Below are positions 1 to 8,290 of a stretch of DNA of 64,000 nt, in pieces (the stretch's first letter is position 1; every line of letters begins with the position of its first letter). The translations under genes were made by a program, and so were the position numbers. Origin of the DNA: CAVSUR01 sp963731285 (lineage in GTDB: Bacteria; Actinomycetota; Actinomycetes; Streptosporangiales; Streptosporangiaceae); the NCBI GenBank assembly GCA_963731285.1, contig CAVSUR010000001.1, forward strand, positions 372,001-436,000, given 5' to 3'. The notes below the pieces were generated by a model, which did no database searches, was not told where the DNA came from, and worked only from the letters and a program-made list of their open reading frames with translations.

Positions 1-942
1 TGCTACGCCGGCCAGGCGGCGGCGGCGGCCGGGACCGATGAGCTGCTGGACGACGCGGTCCGGTTCGTGTCGCAGCGGCTGCTCGCCGACGGCCCCAAGA
101 TGGCACCGGCCTATACCGTCGACGGCCGGCCCGTTCCCGATCAGCATGATCTCAAGCTGCCCGGCTACCCCGGCGGCTTCGACCTGGTGGGTAACTGGGT
201 AAACAAGCAGTTTCAGCTGGACGCCTTCGGCGAGGCGCTGCAGGTGCTGGCCGCCGCGGCCCGTTGCGGCCGGCTGGACTCCTCCGGCTGGCAGGCGGCC
301 CAGATCGCCGCCGACGCGATCGGGCAGCGGTGGACCGAGCCCGATGCCGGGATCTGGGAGATCGGCAACGAGCCGTGGACGCACAGCCGGCTGACCTGCG
401 TAGCCGGCCTGCGCGCGATCGCCAGCAGCCGGCCCGCCCAGCCACGGTCCGCGCAGTGGTCGGCCCTCGCCGATGTGATCCTGGCCGACACCTCAGCGCA
501 CGCTGTGCACCCGACCGGCCGCTGGCAGCGCTCGCCAGCCGATCCCGGACTGGACGCGGCGCTGCTGCTGCCGCCGGTGCGGGGCGCGCTGCCCGCCGAC
601 GACCCGCGCACGATCCAGACCCTGCGCGCGTACCAGGCTGAGCTGACCCAGGACGGATACGCCTACCGGTTCCGGCACGATGAGCGGCCGCTCGGTGATG
701 CCGAGGGCGCTTTCCTGCTGTGCGGCTTCATCATGGCCCTGGCGCAGCACCAGCAGGGCGAAGAGCTCGAGGCCAGCCGGTGGTTCGAGCGCAGCCGGGC
801 CGCCTGCGGGTCACCCGGCCTGTATGCCGAGGAGTTCGATGTGACCGAGCGCCAGCTGCGGGGCAACTTGCCGCAGGCCTTCGTGCACGCGCTGATGCTC
901 GAATGCGCCGCCCGGCTGGCCGGGTCCTGGAAAGCAATCTGA
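1..942 (+). CDS. Glycoside hydrolase family 15 protein, 5'-truncated by the window edge
   Basis: The frame is open from the first base and ends in TGA, so only the C-terminal 313 residues are present. It matches the catalytic barrel of a GH15 enzyme (glucoamylase or trehalase type, inverting hydrolysis of alpha-glucosidic bonds). Visible signatures are NWVNKQFQLDAFGE near residue 65, the general-acid segment IWEIGNEPWTHSR near residue 118, and the general-base segment YAEEFD followed by GNLPQAFVH near residues 275-290. Actinobacterial members are usually about 600 residues, so roughly half is missing. The short-chain dehydrogenase gene starts 60 nt downstream on the same strand and may be cotranscribed. 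Whether the substrate is trehalose or a maltooligosaccharide cannot be decided. A second, secreted GH15 protein lies at 55080-57788. Confidence 0.85.
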   Translation, partial: CYAGQAAAAAGTDELLDDAVRFVSQRLLADGPKMAPAYTVDGRPVPDQHDLKLPGYPGGFDLVGNWVNKQFQLDAFGEALQVLAAAARCGRLDSSGWQAAQIAADAIGQRWTEPDAGIWEIGNEPWTHSRLTCVAGLRAIASSRPAQPRSAQWSALADVILADTSAHAVHPTGRWQRSPADPGLDAALLLPPVRGALPADDPRTIQTLRAYQAELTQDGYAYRFRHDERPLGDAEGAFLLCGFIMALAQHQQGEELEASRWFERSRAACGSPGLYAEEFDVTERQLRGNLPQAFVHALMLECAARLAGSWKAI

Positions 943-1002
943 CGACCGGGCCGCAGCCTGCTGGCTCGCGGCCAGCCGATCACCCAAGGAGGAAGCAGTC
1001 CC

Positions 1003-2010
1003 ATGCCGCAGACAGTGGTCATTACCGGTGCCAGCGCCGGCATCGGGCGGGCAACCGCCCGGCTGTTCGGAGAGCGGGGCGCCAACGTCGCGCTGATCGC
1101 CCGCGGCCGCAGCGGCCTGGACGGCGCCGTGCGCGACGTCGAGGAGGCCGGCGGTAAGGCGCTCGCGCTGCCGGCCGACGTGGCCGATTACGCGCAGGTG
1201 CTCCAGGCCGCCGGGCAGGCCGAAGAATTCTTCGGCCCGGTCGACGTCTGGATCAACGTTGCCTTTACGTCGGTGTTCGCGCCGTTCGCCGAGATCACAC
1301 CGGAGGAGTTCCGGCGCGTGACCGAGGTCGCCTACCTGGGCTATGTGCACGGCACGATGGCCGCGCTGGCCCGGATGCGGCCGCGCGGCTACGGCACAAT
1401 CGTTCAGGTCGGCTCCGCGCTGGGCGCGCGGTCCATCCCGCTGCAGTCGGCTTATTGCGGCGCCAAGCACGCCATCAACGGCTTCACCTCGTCGCTGCGC
1501 TGCGAGCTGCTGCACGAGCACTCGGGCGTGCACGTCACGATCGCGCAGATGCCCGCAGTGAACACGCCGCAGTTCTCCTGGGTGCGCTCCAGGCTGCCGC
1601 GGCATCCCCAGCCCGTCCCGCCCATCTACGAGCCGGAGGTCGCGGCGCGCGGGGTACTGCACGCAGCCGATCACCCGGCCAGGAAGCAGTACTGGGTGGG
1701 CGCCACGACGGCCGCCACCATCACGGCGAACAAGCTCGCGCCCGCGCTGCTCGACCGGTACCTGGCCCGGACCGGTTTCGACTCGCAGCAGACCAAGGAT
1801 CCGGTGCCGGCAGACCGGCCGGACAACCTGTTCGAGCCCGCCGACGGCGACGGCGGTCACGACTTCGGGGCGCACGGCATCTTCGACAGCCGGTCGCACG
1901 CCCGCAGCGCCCAGCTGTGGCTGGACCAGCGCCCGCGGCTGCTGGCCGGCGCGGCCGCGGCCGCGCTCGCAGGCGGGGTGCTGGCCCGCAGGCTGGTCCG
2001 CGCCCGGTGA
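1003..2010 (+). CDS. Short-chain dehydrogenase/reductase (SDR) with C-terminal extension
   Basis: A 335-residue NAD(P)-dependent oxidoreductase of the classical SDR fold. The Rossmann motif TGASAGIG is at residues 8-15, the catalytic Ser is in VGSAL (about 138), and the active-site pair is Y151/K155 (YCGAK). The usual NNAG motif is replaced by INVA near residue 85. After the SDR core (about 250 residues) there is an extension of about 85 residues that ends in a hydrophobic Ala/Leu-rich helix with a basic tail, possibly a membrane anchor. The start is supported by AAGGAGG about 7 nt upstream. The stop overlaps the GTG of the next gene by 4 nt, implying translational coupling. The substrate is unknown; similar proteins are annotated only as SDR family oxidoreductases. 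Confidence 0.88.
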   Translation: MPQTVVITGASAGIGRATARLFGERGANVALIARGRSGLDGAVRDVEEAGGKALALPADVADYAQVLQAAGQAEEFFGPVDVWINVAFTSVFAPFAEITPEEFRRVTEVAYLGYVHGTMAALARMRPRGYGTIVQVGSALGARSIPLQSAYCGAKHAINGFTSSLRCELLHEHSGVHVTIAQMPAVNTPQFSWVRSRLPRHPQPVPPIYEPEVAARGVLHAADHPARKQYWVGATTAATITANKLAPALLDRYLARTGFDSQQTKDPVPADRPDNLFEPADGDGGHDFGAHGIFDSRSHARSAQLWLDQRPRLLAGAAAAALAGGVLARRLVRAR

Positions 2011-2516
2011 GCGGTCAGCCGGACAGCGGGCTAGCCCGGACCGGCCTGCCGGACGGCGAGCTGCCGGGGAACACTGCCGGGCCGGCGGCCACCGGCTCGC
2101 CGGGCGGCACGATGCGGCCGGAGCCGGGAAACCCGCCGCGCTGGCTGCGGGTGCCGCTGGTGCTGCGAGCGGGTTACGGGGCCGCGCTGCTGTGCTCGCC
2201 CGCTCCGCTGATCCGGGCCTGCACCCGGCGCACGGCCAGTCCGCGGGCCCGGACTGTGGCCCGTGTTCTCGGCGGCCGCCACCTGGCTCAGGCCGCTCTG
2301 CTGACCGGGGCCGGGACGGATCCGCTGTGGCTGGCCGGCAGCGCCGCCGTCGACATCGCGCATGCGCTGTCGATGGCGGCCCTGGCCGCCGCCGACCGCC
2401 GGGTCCGGGCCGCCGCGCTCGCCGATGCGCTGATCGCGGCCGCGTTCGCCGCGGCCGGCCTGGCCGGCGCAGCCGCCTGCCGCACTGCTGAGGCAAGCTG
2501 GCCGACCATGACATGA
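2007..2516 (+). CDS. Small hydrophobic protein coupled to the SDR gene
   Basis: 169 residues starting at a GTG that overlaps the TGA of the upstream SDR gene (GTGA). An ATG at 2112 is an alternative start giving 134 residues. After a Gly/Pro-rich leader, the chain from about residue 50 is Ala/Leu-rich with three or four possible membrane or membrane-associated helices, including one around LVLRAGYGAALLC and one near the C-terminus (ALIAAAFAAAGLAGAAAC). No catalytic motif is visible and I do not recognise the family. The 4-nt overlap suggests function with the SDR, whose own C-terminus is hydrophobic. Confidence 0.6.
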   Translation: MSGQPDSGLARTGLPDGELPGNTAGPAATGSPGGTMRPEPGNPPRWLRVPLVLRAGYGAALLCSPAPLIRACTRRTASPRARTVARVLGGRHLAQAALLTGAGTDPLWLAGSAAVDIAHALSMAALAAADRRVRAAALADALIAAAFAAAGLAGAAACRTAEASWPTMT

Positions 2517-2597
2517 TTGCGCAGGACCGTCAGCAGGTACGACAGATGATCCTCCGTCCCGGGCCTGCCGGTCCCCGGTGAACCGTCGGCCGTCGCG

Positions 2598-2846
2598 CTA
2601 GCGGCCGCCGGGCCGCCGGCTGGACTCGTCGCCCGCGTTCACGATGATGACCGCGATGGGCGGGATCGCCATCGCGGCCACCGACATGATCACCGCGATG
2701 GTGACCGAGTAGATCCTGACTACGGTCCAGGCCAGCGCGACCAGCAGGACGCACACCGCCATCAGCGCGAAGTAGACCCGGTTGCGGGTCATGGCCGGAG
2801 GCGCCCGGCCGTGGCCCCGGCGAATGGCTGCGCCCGCACCTCGCAT
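2598..2846 (-). CDS. Small two-helix membrane protein, DUF3099-like
   Basis: About 82 residues from an ATG at 2846; an internal ATG at 2792 would give 64. Neither start has a clear ribosome-binding site. Two hydrophobic segments are separated by a short turn (FALMAVCVLLVALAW and IAVIMSVAAMAIPPIAVIIV), followed by a polar tail NAGDESSRR. The pattern of an aromatic/basic start, two helices and an Asn-Ala-Gly end resembles actinobacterial DUF3099 proteins, whose role is unknown. The gene stands alone between the SDR pair and the divergent AI-2E-type transporter gene. A longer upstream extension in this frame is low-complexity and is not included. Confidence 0.5.
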   Translation of the reverse strand: MRGAGAAIRRGHGRAPPAMTRNRVYFALMAVCVLLVALAWTVVRIYSVTIAVIMSVAAMAIPPIAVIIVNAGDESSRRPGGR

Positions 2847-2932
2847 GCGCACGTTGCTACCCGCGGCAGCCGGGCGCATGCGCGTCCGCGGATGCGCTGA
2901 TGTATAAGCTCTGCCCTGCGGGGCAGCTAGCA

Positions 2933-4668
2933 ATGACCGATCCGCGGGCCGGGCCGGCCCGCATGAGCAGCGCCGCTGGGAGGGTCGTGTCCGCGCCGCC
3001 CGATGCCATTCCGCCCGAGTCGGTGCCCCGTGCAGGCGCCGGTCAGCCGCCGGCCGCGCCGTCATGGTCAGCAGCCGGAAATACCGGCGAGCCCGTCCCC
3101 GGCCCCGAAGCCGCGCCGCCCCAAGCCGCGCCCCCCGAAGCCGCGCCGCCCCAAGCCGCGCCGCCCCGAGCCGCGCCGCCCGAAGTCGAAGCCGCACCGC
3201 CCGAAGCCGCGCCGGCGCAGCCGGATGCCGCGAGCCCGCAGCCAGGTGCGGAGCAGGCAGGGCCGCCGGCGGGGCGGATGCGCCGCGGCGCGTACCGCGT
3301 GCTTCGTGCCGCCAGGCAGGTGCGCGCGGCGGCGGAGCGGGCCCACCGGTACGCCGAGTCCGGCGGCGCGCCGGCCACTGCGGCGAGTCAGGTGCCCGCG
3401 GCCGGCCAGGTCACCCGGGAAGCAGCCCGGCCGCAGCGGCAGCCGGACGCCGACGGCCACGCACAGGCTGACCGGCTGAACCGGCAGGCCGAGCCACTCG
3501 CCGACGAGCAGCGGGACAGGCAGGCAGCCAGCGCAGCGGACCCGGATGCTGGCCACGACACCAGAGCGGAGCCCCTGCAGCAGGCAGTCGAGGCCGCCGC
3601 CGCCATCGCCGAGACGGGCGGCCTGGGCACGCCGGGACGGCCGGTCAACCGGCGCTCGCCGTTCTTCGTCGGGATGATGGCCGCCGCGGGCGTAGCCGTC
3701 ACCTACGGCCTGGCCGAACTGATCATCCGGGCCCGCTCGGTACTGGTCTTGATCGGGCTGGCCCTGTTCATCGCGGCCGGCCTGGACCCGGCCGTCAGCG
3801 AGCTGACCCGGCGCAGGCTGCCGCGATGGTCCGCGGTGCTGATTGTCTTGCTGGTGGTGACCGGAGTAATCGCCGCGTTCATCGCCGCGGCGATACCGCC
3901 GCTGACCGCCCAGGCCACGACGCTGACCAATAACCTGCCGCACTACCTGCACACGATTCAGAACCACAACTCCGAGCTACGCGCAGGCTGAACGCCAGGT
4001 ACCACATCCAGCAGCGGCTATCGACCGTGCTAGCCAGCAAGGGCAGCTCGCTCATCGGCGGCGTACTGGGCGCTGGGGAGCTGGTCCTGTCCGCGGCCAC
4101 CTCGCTGTTCGTGGTGATCGTCCTGGTGATCTATTTCCTGTTCGGCCTGGACCGGATCAAGCTGTTCGCCTGGCGGCTGGCGCCGCAGTCCCGCCGCGCC
4201 CGCGTCATCCTGATCGGCGACCAGATCTTCACCAAGGTGGGCGGTTACGTTCTCGGGAACTTCCTGACCTCGGCGATCGCCGGGATCGGCACCTACTTGT
4301 GGCTGCGTGCCTTCGGAGTGCCCTATCCGATCCTGCTGGGGCTGCTAGTCGCCCTGCTGGACCTGATCCCGGTGATCGGCTCCACGGTCGGCGGGGTGAT
4401 CGTGTCGCTGGTCGCGCTGACCGTGTCACTTCCGGTGGCGCTGCTGACGATCGGCTTCTACGTTGCCTACCGGCTGGCGGAAGATTACTTCATCGTGCCC
4501 CGGGTCATGGGGCGGACCGTGCAGGTACCGGCGGTCGTCACCGTGCTCGCGGTCCTGCTCGGCGGCGCGCTCATGGGCATCATCGGAGCGCTGGTGGCGA
4601 TCCCGGCCGCGGCGGCGCTGCGGCTGCTGCTCGACGAGATTTTCTTCCACCGCCTGGATCGCAGCTAA
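2933..4668 (+). pseudogene. AI-2E family (PerM-like) membrane permease split by a frameshift
   Basis: Two adjacent reading frames together encode one AI-2E/PerM-type transporter. The first frame (to 3991) carries a long low-complexity N-terminus and the first membrane helices (SPFFVGMMAAAGVAVTYGL onward), then runs into TGA just after NSELR. The second frame resumes with RLNARYHIQQRLS near 3985 and continues through the typical C-terminal membrane half, including PYPILLGLLVALLDLIPVIG and a final EIFFHRLDRS. Loss of one base near 3983-3985 would explain the break. It could be true inactivation or a sequencing indel, since both halves are otherwise intact. The family exports small molecules or acts as an antiporter; the substrate here is unknown. 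The exact start among several ATGs (2900, 2933, 2963) is uncertain. Confidence 0.75.
3107..3230 (+). repeat. Degenerate 15-bp tandem repeat coding for PEAAPPQAAPP
   Basis: About eight imperfect copies of a 15-bp unit of the form GAAGCCGCGCCGCCC. In frame they encode alternating PEAAP/PQAAP pentapeptides in the disordered N-terminus of the AI-2E-type transporter. Such a Pro/Ala tract is likely cytoplasmic and variable in length. Confidence 0.75.
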
Positions 4669-4724
4669 CTCAGGGCACGTCCGCGGCAGGAACACGGCCG
4701 CCCTGGAACAGGAGCGCAGCGGCC

Positions 4725-4768
4725 AAGGTAAAGGCCAGTCCGGCTCCTTCCCTGACTGGCCTTTACTT
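4725..4768. terminator. Bidirectional hairpin between convergent genes
   Basis: A perfect 13-bp inverted repeat (GTAAAGGCCAGTC at 4728-4740, complement at 4754-4766) with a 13-nt loop. One G-U and one A-U pair extend it. It sits between the convergent AI-2E-type and PfpI genes and probably terminates both transcripts. Confidence 0.75.
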
Positions 4769-4782
4769 GCCGCGGCGGGCGG

Positions 4783-5349
4783 TCAGCTTCCGCCCGCCTC
4801 GGCGAAAACCTTGATGAAGGTGTCGCAGAACGCCGGCAGGTCCTGCGGCTTGCGGCTGGTTACCAGGGTGTTGGGGCCGCTGGTGCACACCGCCACCTGC
4901 TCGTCCACCCAGGTACCGCCCGCGTTGCGGATATCGGTCTGCAGGCTCGGCCAGGACGTGAGCGTCCGGCCCCGCACGACGTCCGCCTCGATCAGCGTCC
5001 AGGGCGCGTGACAGATCGCCGCGACCGGCTGGCCGGCCGCGAAGAAGCTCCGGGCAAAGTCAACCGCCGCGGGATCGGTCCGCAGCTGATCGGGGTTCGC
5101 CACCCCGCCGGGCAGCACCAGGCCGGCGAAATCCCCGGCCCTGGCGTCAGCCGCCAGCTGGTCCACCGGCATCGTGTCGCCACGGTCCAGGTGCTCGAAC
5201 AGCTGGATTTTGCCGGGCGCGAGGGAGACCAGCACCGGGCGGCCGCCCTGCTCAATGACCGCTTGCCATGGCTGCTGCAGCTCGGACTGCTCGGTACCCT
5301 CCCCGGCCGCCAGGAATGCGACCGGTGCGGTAGTCAGTGCTGTTGCCAT
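4783..5349 (-). CDS. DJ-1/PfpI family protein
   Basis: 188 residues of the DJ-1/PfpI superfamily (glutamine-amidotransferase-like fold), which includes stress chaperones, deglycases and peptidases. The nucleophile elbow is AICHAPW with Cys near residue 112 followed by His. The upstream acidic residue typical of the family is in AAGEGTEQSEL. The length and the PWTLIEADVVRGRTLTSWPSLQTDI-type region fit the PfpI/YhbO group, split here only to respect length limits. The gene is monocistronic on the minus strand with a strong hairpin downstream. A second PfpI-family gene of a different subgroup is at 33696-34211. A protective role against oxidative or carbonyl stress is inferred from the family. 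Confidence 0.87.
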   Translation of the reverse strand: MATALTTAPVAFLAAGEGTEQSELQQPWQAVIEQGGRPVLVSLAPGKIQLFEHLDRGDTMPVDQLAADARAGDFAGLVLPGGVANPDQLRTDPAAVDFARSFFAAGQPVAAICHAPWTLIEADVVRGRTLTSWPSLQTDIRNAGGTWVDEQVAVCTSGPNTLVTSRKPQDLPAFCDTFIKVFAEAGGS

Positions 5350-5480
5350 TACCTAAGATCCCCTTCCGTCTGCGTGCGATTCCTCCGGCCTGCGCCGCGG
5401 CGCCTGATCAACGGCTGAGCCCGGCAGTCTGGCTCCCCCGCAGCCAGGCAGCTGCCGGGCGCCAGCCACCCGGTACCCGG

Positions 5481-6413
5481 TCAGGCGGCGCGGACCGCGG
5501 TGAGTCCGGGCTGCGGGCTTGCCGTACTGCGCTCGGTCAGGTCGAGCAGCAGGCTGCGCAGGTGCCCGAGCGCGTGGGCCAGCAACCGTGATACGTGCAT
5601 CTGGGAGATGCCCAGCTGCTGGCCGATCTGAGCCTGGGTCATGTCGCCGTAGAAGCGCAGGACCAGGATCTTCTGCTCGCGGCGGGGCAGCTCGCTCCAG
5701 TGCGCGGCCACGGCCTGCATGTCCAGCGTGTGCTCCATCTGGGGGTCGTCGTCGCCGAGCAGGTCGGCCAGGCTGGCTGCCTCAGGCTGCCCGGTCAGCG
5801 GCGCATCCAGCGAGGCCGGCTGGAGCACCAGGTCCGCCCGGCGGGCTTCGCGAACCTCTGAGCAGCTCACCCCGAGGCGCTGCGCGATGTCGGCGTCTCT
5901 GGGCGTGTGACCCAGCTGCTGGGTCAGGTCATGGGTGGCCTTGCGGACCTCGAGCACCCGCTCCTGCACCGACCGCTCGACGTGCACCTGCCAGCGCTTG
6001 TCCCGGAAGTGCCGTTTGATCTCGCCGGAGATGCACGGCTGGGCGTAGGCAGCCAGGCTGCCGCCGGCCGCCGGGTCGAAGTTGTTAATGGCCTTCAGCA
6101 AGCCGACGTACCCGACCTGCATGAGGTCCTCGACCGGTTCCGGGCTGTGCCGGTACCGCTGGGCGCACGAGCGGACCAGTCCGCGGTGGCGGCTGACCAG
6201 CAGCTCGCATGCCTCGGCACGCTCCAGGCTGGCCATCGGCTGCGACCTGACGATGGCCAGCAACTCGCCATCGCTGAGCCGGCTGAGGCTCTCCCGCGGG
6301 CCGGCCTGCGCGCCGCTGTCATCCATGCCGTCCGCCAGAGCGGGAAGCTGGCCAATGTCGGCGGTGCTCGCGGAACTGGCCGCAAAGGTTTCCATGGGGA
6401 AACTTTTGCACAC
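5481..6413 (-). CDS. RNA polymerase sigma factor, SigB/SigF/SigG group
   Basis: 310 residues with the full sigma-70 regions 2, 3 and 4. Region 2 runs through HRGLVRSCAQRY and DLMQVGYVGLLKAINNFD. Region 2.4 is near ISGEIKRHFRDKRW. Region 3 starts at QERVLEVRKATHDL, and region 4 is LPRREQKILVLRFYGDMTQ with the HTH QIGQQLGISQMHVSRLL. This domain set is that of actinobacterial group 3 (stress/sporulation) sigma factors, normally controlled by an anti-sigma kinase. None is adjacent here. The start could be ATG 6413 or ATG 6395; the second lies inside a palindrome (6388-6403). A possible -10 (GATAAT on the minus strand, around 6446-6451) lies just upstream. Confidence 0.9.
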   Translation of the reverse strand: MCKSFPMETFAASSASTADIGQLPALADGMDDSGAQAGPRESLSRLSDGELLAIVRSQPMASLERAEACELLVSRHRGLVRSCAQRYRHSPEPVEDLMQVGYVGLLKAINNFDPAAGGSLAAYAQPCISGEIKRHFRDKRWQVHVERSVQERVLEVRKATHDLTQQLGHTPRDADIAQRLGVSCSEVREARRADLVLQPASLDAPLTGQPEAASLADLLGDDDPQMEHTLDMQAVAAHWSELPRREQKILVLRFYGDMTQAQIGQQLGISQMHVSRLLAHALGHLRSLLLDLTERSTASPQPGLTAVRAA

Positions 6414-6448
6414 CCGCAGACGAGCTGCAAGTGTTTCTATGCGGAAAT
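6388..6448. promoter_or_regulatory. Two related 16-bp palindromes over the sigma-factor start
   Basis: GTTTCC-ATGG-GGAAAC at 6388-6403 is a perfect 6-4-6 palindrome that contains the second possible start codon. GTTTCT-ATGC-GGAAAT at 6433-6448 is a near copy 45 bp away, next to the possible -10. The pair looks like an operator for autoregulation; this is inference from symmetry and position only. Confidence 0.35.
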
Positions 6449-6502
6449 TATCAGTCGGACGGCTCGGGCCGGCGGCGACGCCCCCCCCACTTCGGCTGGC
6501 CT

Positions 6503-7024
6503 TCAGCCGCTGTGGTCGGCGCTGCCCGCCGCCCGCGCGGGCGCCCTGGCGGCCAGCTCGTCAAGGCCGCGGGTGAGCGCCGCCCGGCCGTCCCGGCTCA
6601 TCGCCCGCAGGACCTCGGCGAGCGCGGCGCGGCGCTGATCACGTACCCAGGCGGCCAGCCGGTCGCCGGCCTGGGTGGGAACGAGCACGATCTCCCGCCG
6701 GCTCGCCGCGCGATCACGGGTGAGCAGGCCAGCGGCCTCCATCCGGTCACAGAGCCTGCTGGTGGCCGAGGCGGAGGCGCCGAGGGCGGCGGCAAGCTTG
6801 TTGAGATTCAGGCTGCCGGTCCGCTCGATGATCAGGAGGGCGCGCAGCTGCGCGGGCGGCACGGCGGCACCGACTTCCTCCACCGCCCGCTCCCATGCCT
6901 CGAGCAGCACGGTAAGCCCGGTCTCAGCGGTCTCGAGGCCCAGCTGACCGCCCCCTGCGACCCAGGCCATATCGTGTCCCATCATCGCTGCAGCAAACCG
7001 CGGCTGCTGCCGATCCGTGCTCAC
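6503..7024 (-). CDS. MarR family transcriptional regulator
   Basis: 173 residues with a winged-helix MarR core. The dimerisation helix is LTVLLEAWERAVEE, the recognition region is LNLNKLAAALGASASATSRLCDRMEAAGLL, and the wing is TRDRAASRREIVLVPTQAG. Family members bind palindromic operators near their own gene and are released by small ligands or oxidants. The gene is divergent from the CDF transporter gene across about 295 bp with no recognised gene, so it may control that gene or itself. No convincing operator palindrome was found. Confidence 0.87.
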   Translation of the reverse strand: MSTDRQQPRFAAAMMGHDMAWVAGGGQLGLETAETGLTVLLEAWERAVEEVGAAVPPAQLRALLIIERTGSLNLNKLAAALGASASATSRLCDRMEAAGLLTRDRAASRREIVLVPTQAGDRLAAWVRDQRRAALAEVLRAMSRDGRAALTRGLDELAARAPARAAGSADHSG

Positions 7025-7319
7025 GCCGCCGAAGCCCGCAGCCGGTTCGCGTACCCTCCCGCACGCTGTCGTGCATAACTGTCCTGAGAGCTACTGTCCG
7101 CCGCACCGCCGTGTATGCAGATCGTGCCGGGATTTCGCAGACGGCCGGCCAGGCCCGGCCGGTCAGACTGGCCGCCGCCGTTTGGACGGTCACGCGGGGG
7201 GAACCAACAGCAGCCGGATAGCGACTCGGGTTTCGAGCAGGGAAGGGAACGCCAGCTCGGCTGGCGGCTGGCGGCCGGCCGCAGGCTGGCCGGCCCCGCG
7301 GGCCCGAGCAGCCACGCTT

Positions 7320-8249
7320 ATGTCCGGATCGGATCGCAGTTCGTCAGCCACCAAGCACACCGTGCTGATCGCGGGCGCCGCAAATGTCGTCGTCACCGCG
7401 GCCAAACTGGCCGCCGGCATCCTGACCGGCTCGAGCGCCATGCTCGCCGAGACCGCGCACTCCGCGGCCGACACGCTGAACCAGGCGTTCCTGCTCACGT
7501 CGGTGCGCCGGGGTGAGCGGCCGGCCGATCCCGGGCACCCGTTCGGCTACGGCCAGGAACGGTATTTCTGGTCATTGCTGGCCGCCTTCGGCATTTTCAT
7601 CGCCGGGGCCGGCTTCTCGGTCTTCGAAGGGCTGCTGGCCCTGAAGCGCGGCGACTCGGGCAGTCCCACCGCGGGCTACATCGTGCTGGCCGTCTCGGCC
7701 GTGGCCGAGGGGATCTCGCTGCTGCGGACCACCGGGCAGCTGCGCGGCGAGGCGCGCAGCCGCGACACCGAGCTGCTCGATCATGTGCGCGCCAGCCCCG
7801 ACCTGACGGTCAAGGCGGCGCTGTTCGAGGACAGCGCCGCCATCATCGGGCTGGTCCTGGCGGCGGCCGGGCTGCTCGCACGGCAGCTCACCGGCTCATC
7901 GGTCGGCGACGGCGCGGCCTCGATCGCGATCGGCGCGCTGCTGGTCGTCGTGGCCGTCCGTCTCGGGCTCGACAGCCGCGAGCTGCTGATCGGCCGGGCC
8001 GCCGGGCCGCAGGAGCAGCAGCTCATCCGGGCGGAGATCGAGCAGACGCCCGGCGTCGACGCTCTGCTCGAGCTGCTCACCATGCAGCTTGGCCCCGACC
8101 ATCTGCTCGTCGCCGCCCGGGTGGACTTCGCCGGGGACATCAGCGCCGACCGGGCCGAGAACCTGGCCGACGAGATCGACCAGCAGCTTGCCGGCAAGTT
8201 GTCGCTGACCCCGCACGTCTTCATCGATCCGACCCGGTCCCGGGCCTAG
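7320..8249 (+). CDS. Cation diffusion facilitator (CDF) family metal transporter
   Basis: 309 residues from the ATG at 7320. The longer frame upstream is unlikely coding. The N-terminal half holds about six membrane helices with CDF signatures: GILTGSSAMLAETAHSAADT (HSxxD metal site in helix 2) and the HPFGYGQERYFW motif after helix 2. A further HxxxD-like site appears at LFEDSAAIIG. The C-terminal cytoplasmic metal-binding domain follows the membrane part (EIEQTPGVDALLELLTMQLG). CDF proteins export divalent metals such as Zn, Fe, Mn or Co in exchange for protons; specificity cannot be read here. The divergent MarR gene is a possible regulator. The last codons form one arm of a terminator shared with the facing gene. 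Confidence 0.9.
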   Translation: MSGSDRSSSATKHTVLIAGAANVVVTAAKLAAGILTGSSAMLAETAHSAADTLNQAFLLTSVRRGERPADPGHPFGYGQERYFWSLLAAFGIFIAGAGFSVFEGLLALKRGDSGSPTAGYIVLAVSAVAEGISLLRTTGQLRGEARSRDTELLDHVRASPDLTVKAALFEDSAAIIGLVLAAAGLLARQLTGSSVGDGAASIAIGALLVVVAVRLGLDSRELLIGRAAGPQEQQLIRAEIEQTPGVDALLELLTMQLGPDHLLVAARVDFAGDISADRAENLADEIDQQLAGKLSLTPHVFIDPTRSRA

Positions 8250-8290
8250 GACGGCCGATGACCAGGCTCCCCGGCCGTCCTAGGCCCGGG
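8239..8290. terminator. Convergent terminator that contains both stop codons
   Basis: A perfect 18-bp inverted repeat: CCCGGGCCTAGGACGGCC at 8239-8256 and its complement at 8273-8290, with one more G-C pair closing a 14-nt loop. Each arm encodes the last codons (Arg-Ala-stop) of one of the two convergent genes, so the stop TAGs of both lie inside the stem. Confidence 0.85.

Noticed and set aside
811..2514. 567-codon open frame on the minus strand
   Set aside because: Arg/Pro/Gly-rich antisense shadow of the SDR and its downstream gene; no domain and overlaps two supported genes.
2598..3197. 199-residue version of the DUF3099-like protein
   Set aside because: The upstream 115 residues are the antisense of the Pro/Ala repeat in the AI-2E-type gene and overlap it.
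7025..7319. Metal riboswitch before the CDF gene
   Set aside because: No recognisable conserved core of known metal riboswitches; only ordinary GC inverted repeats.
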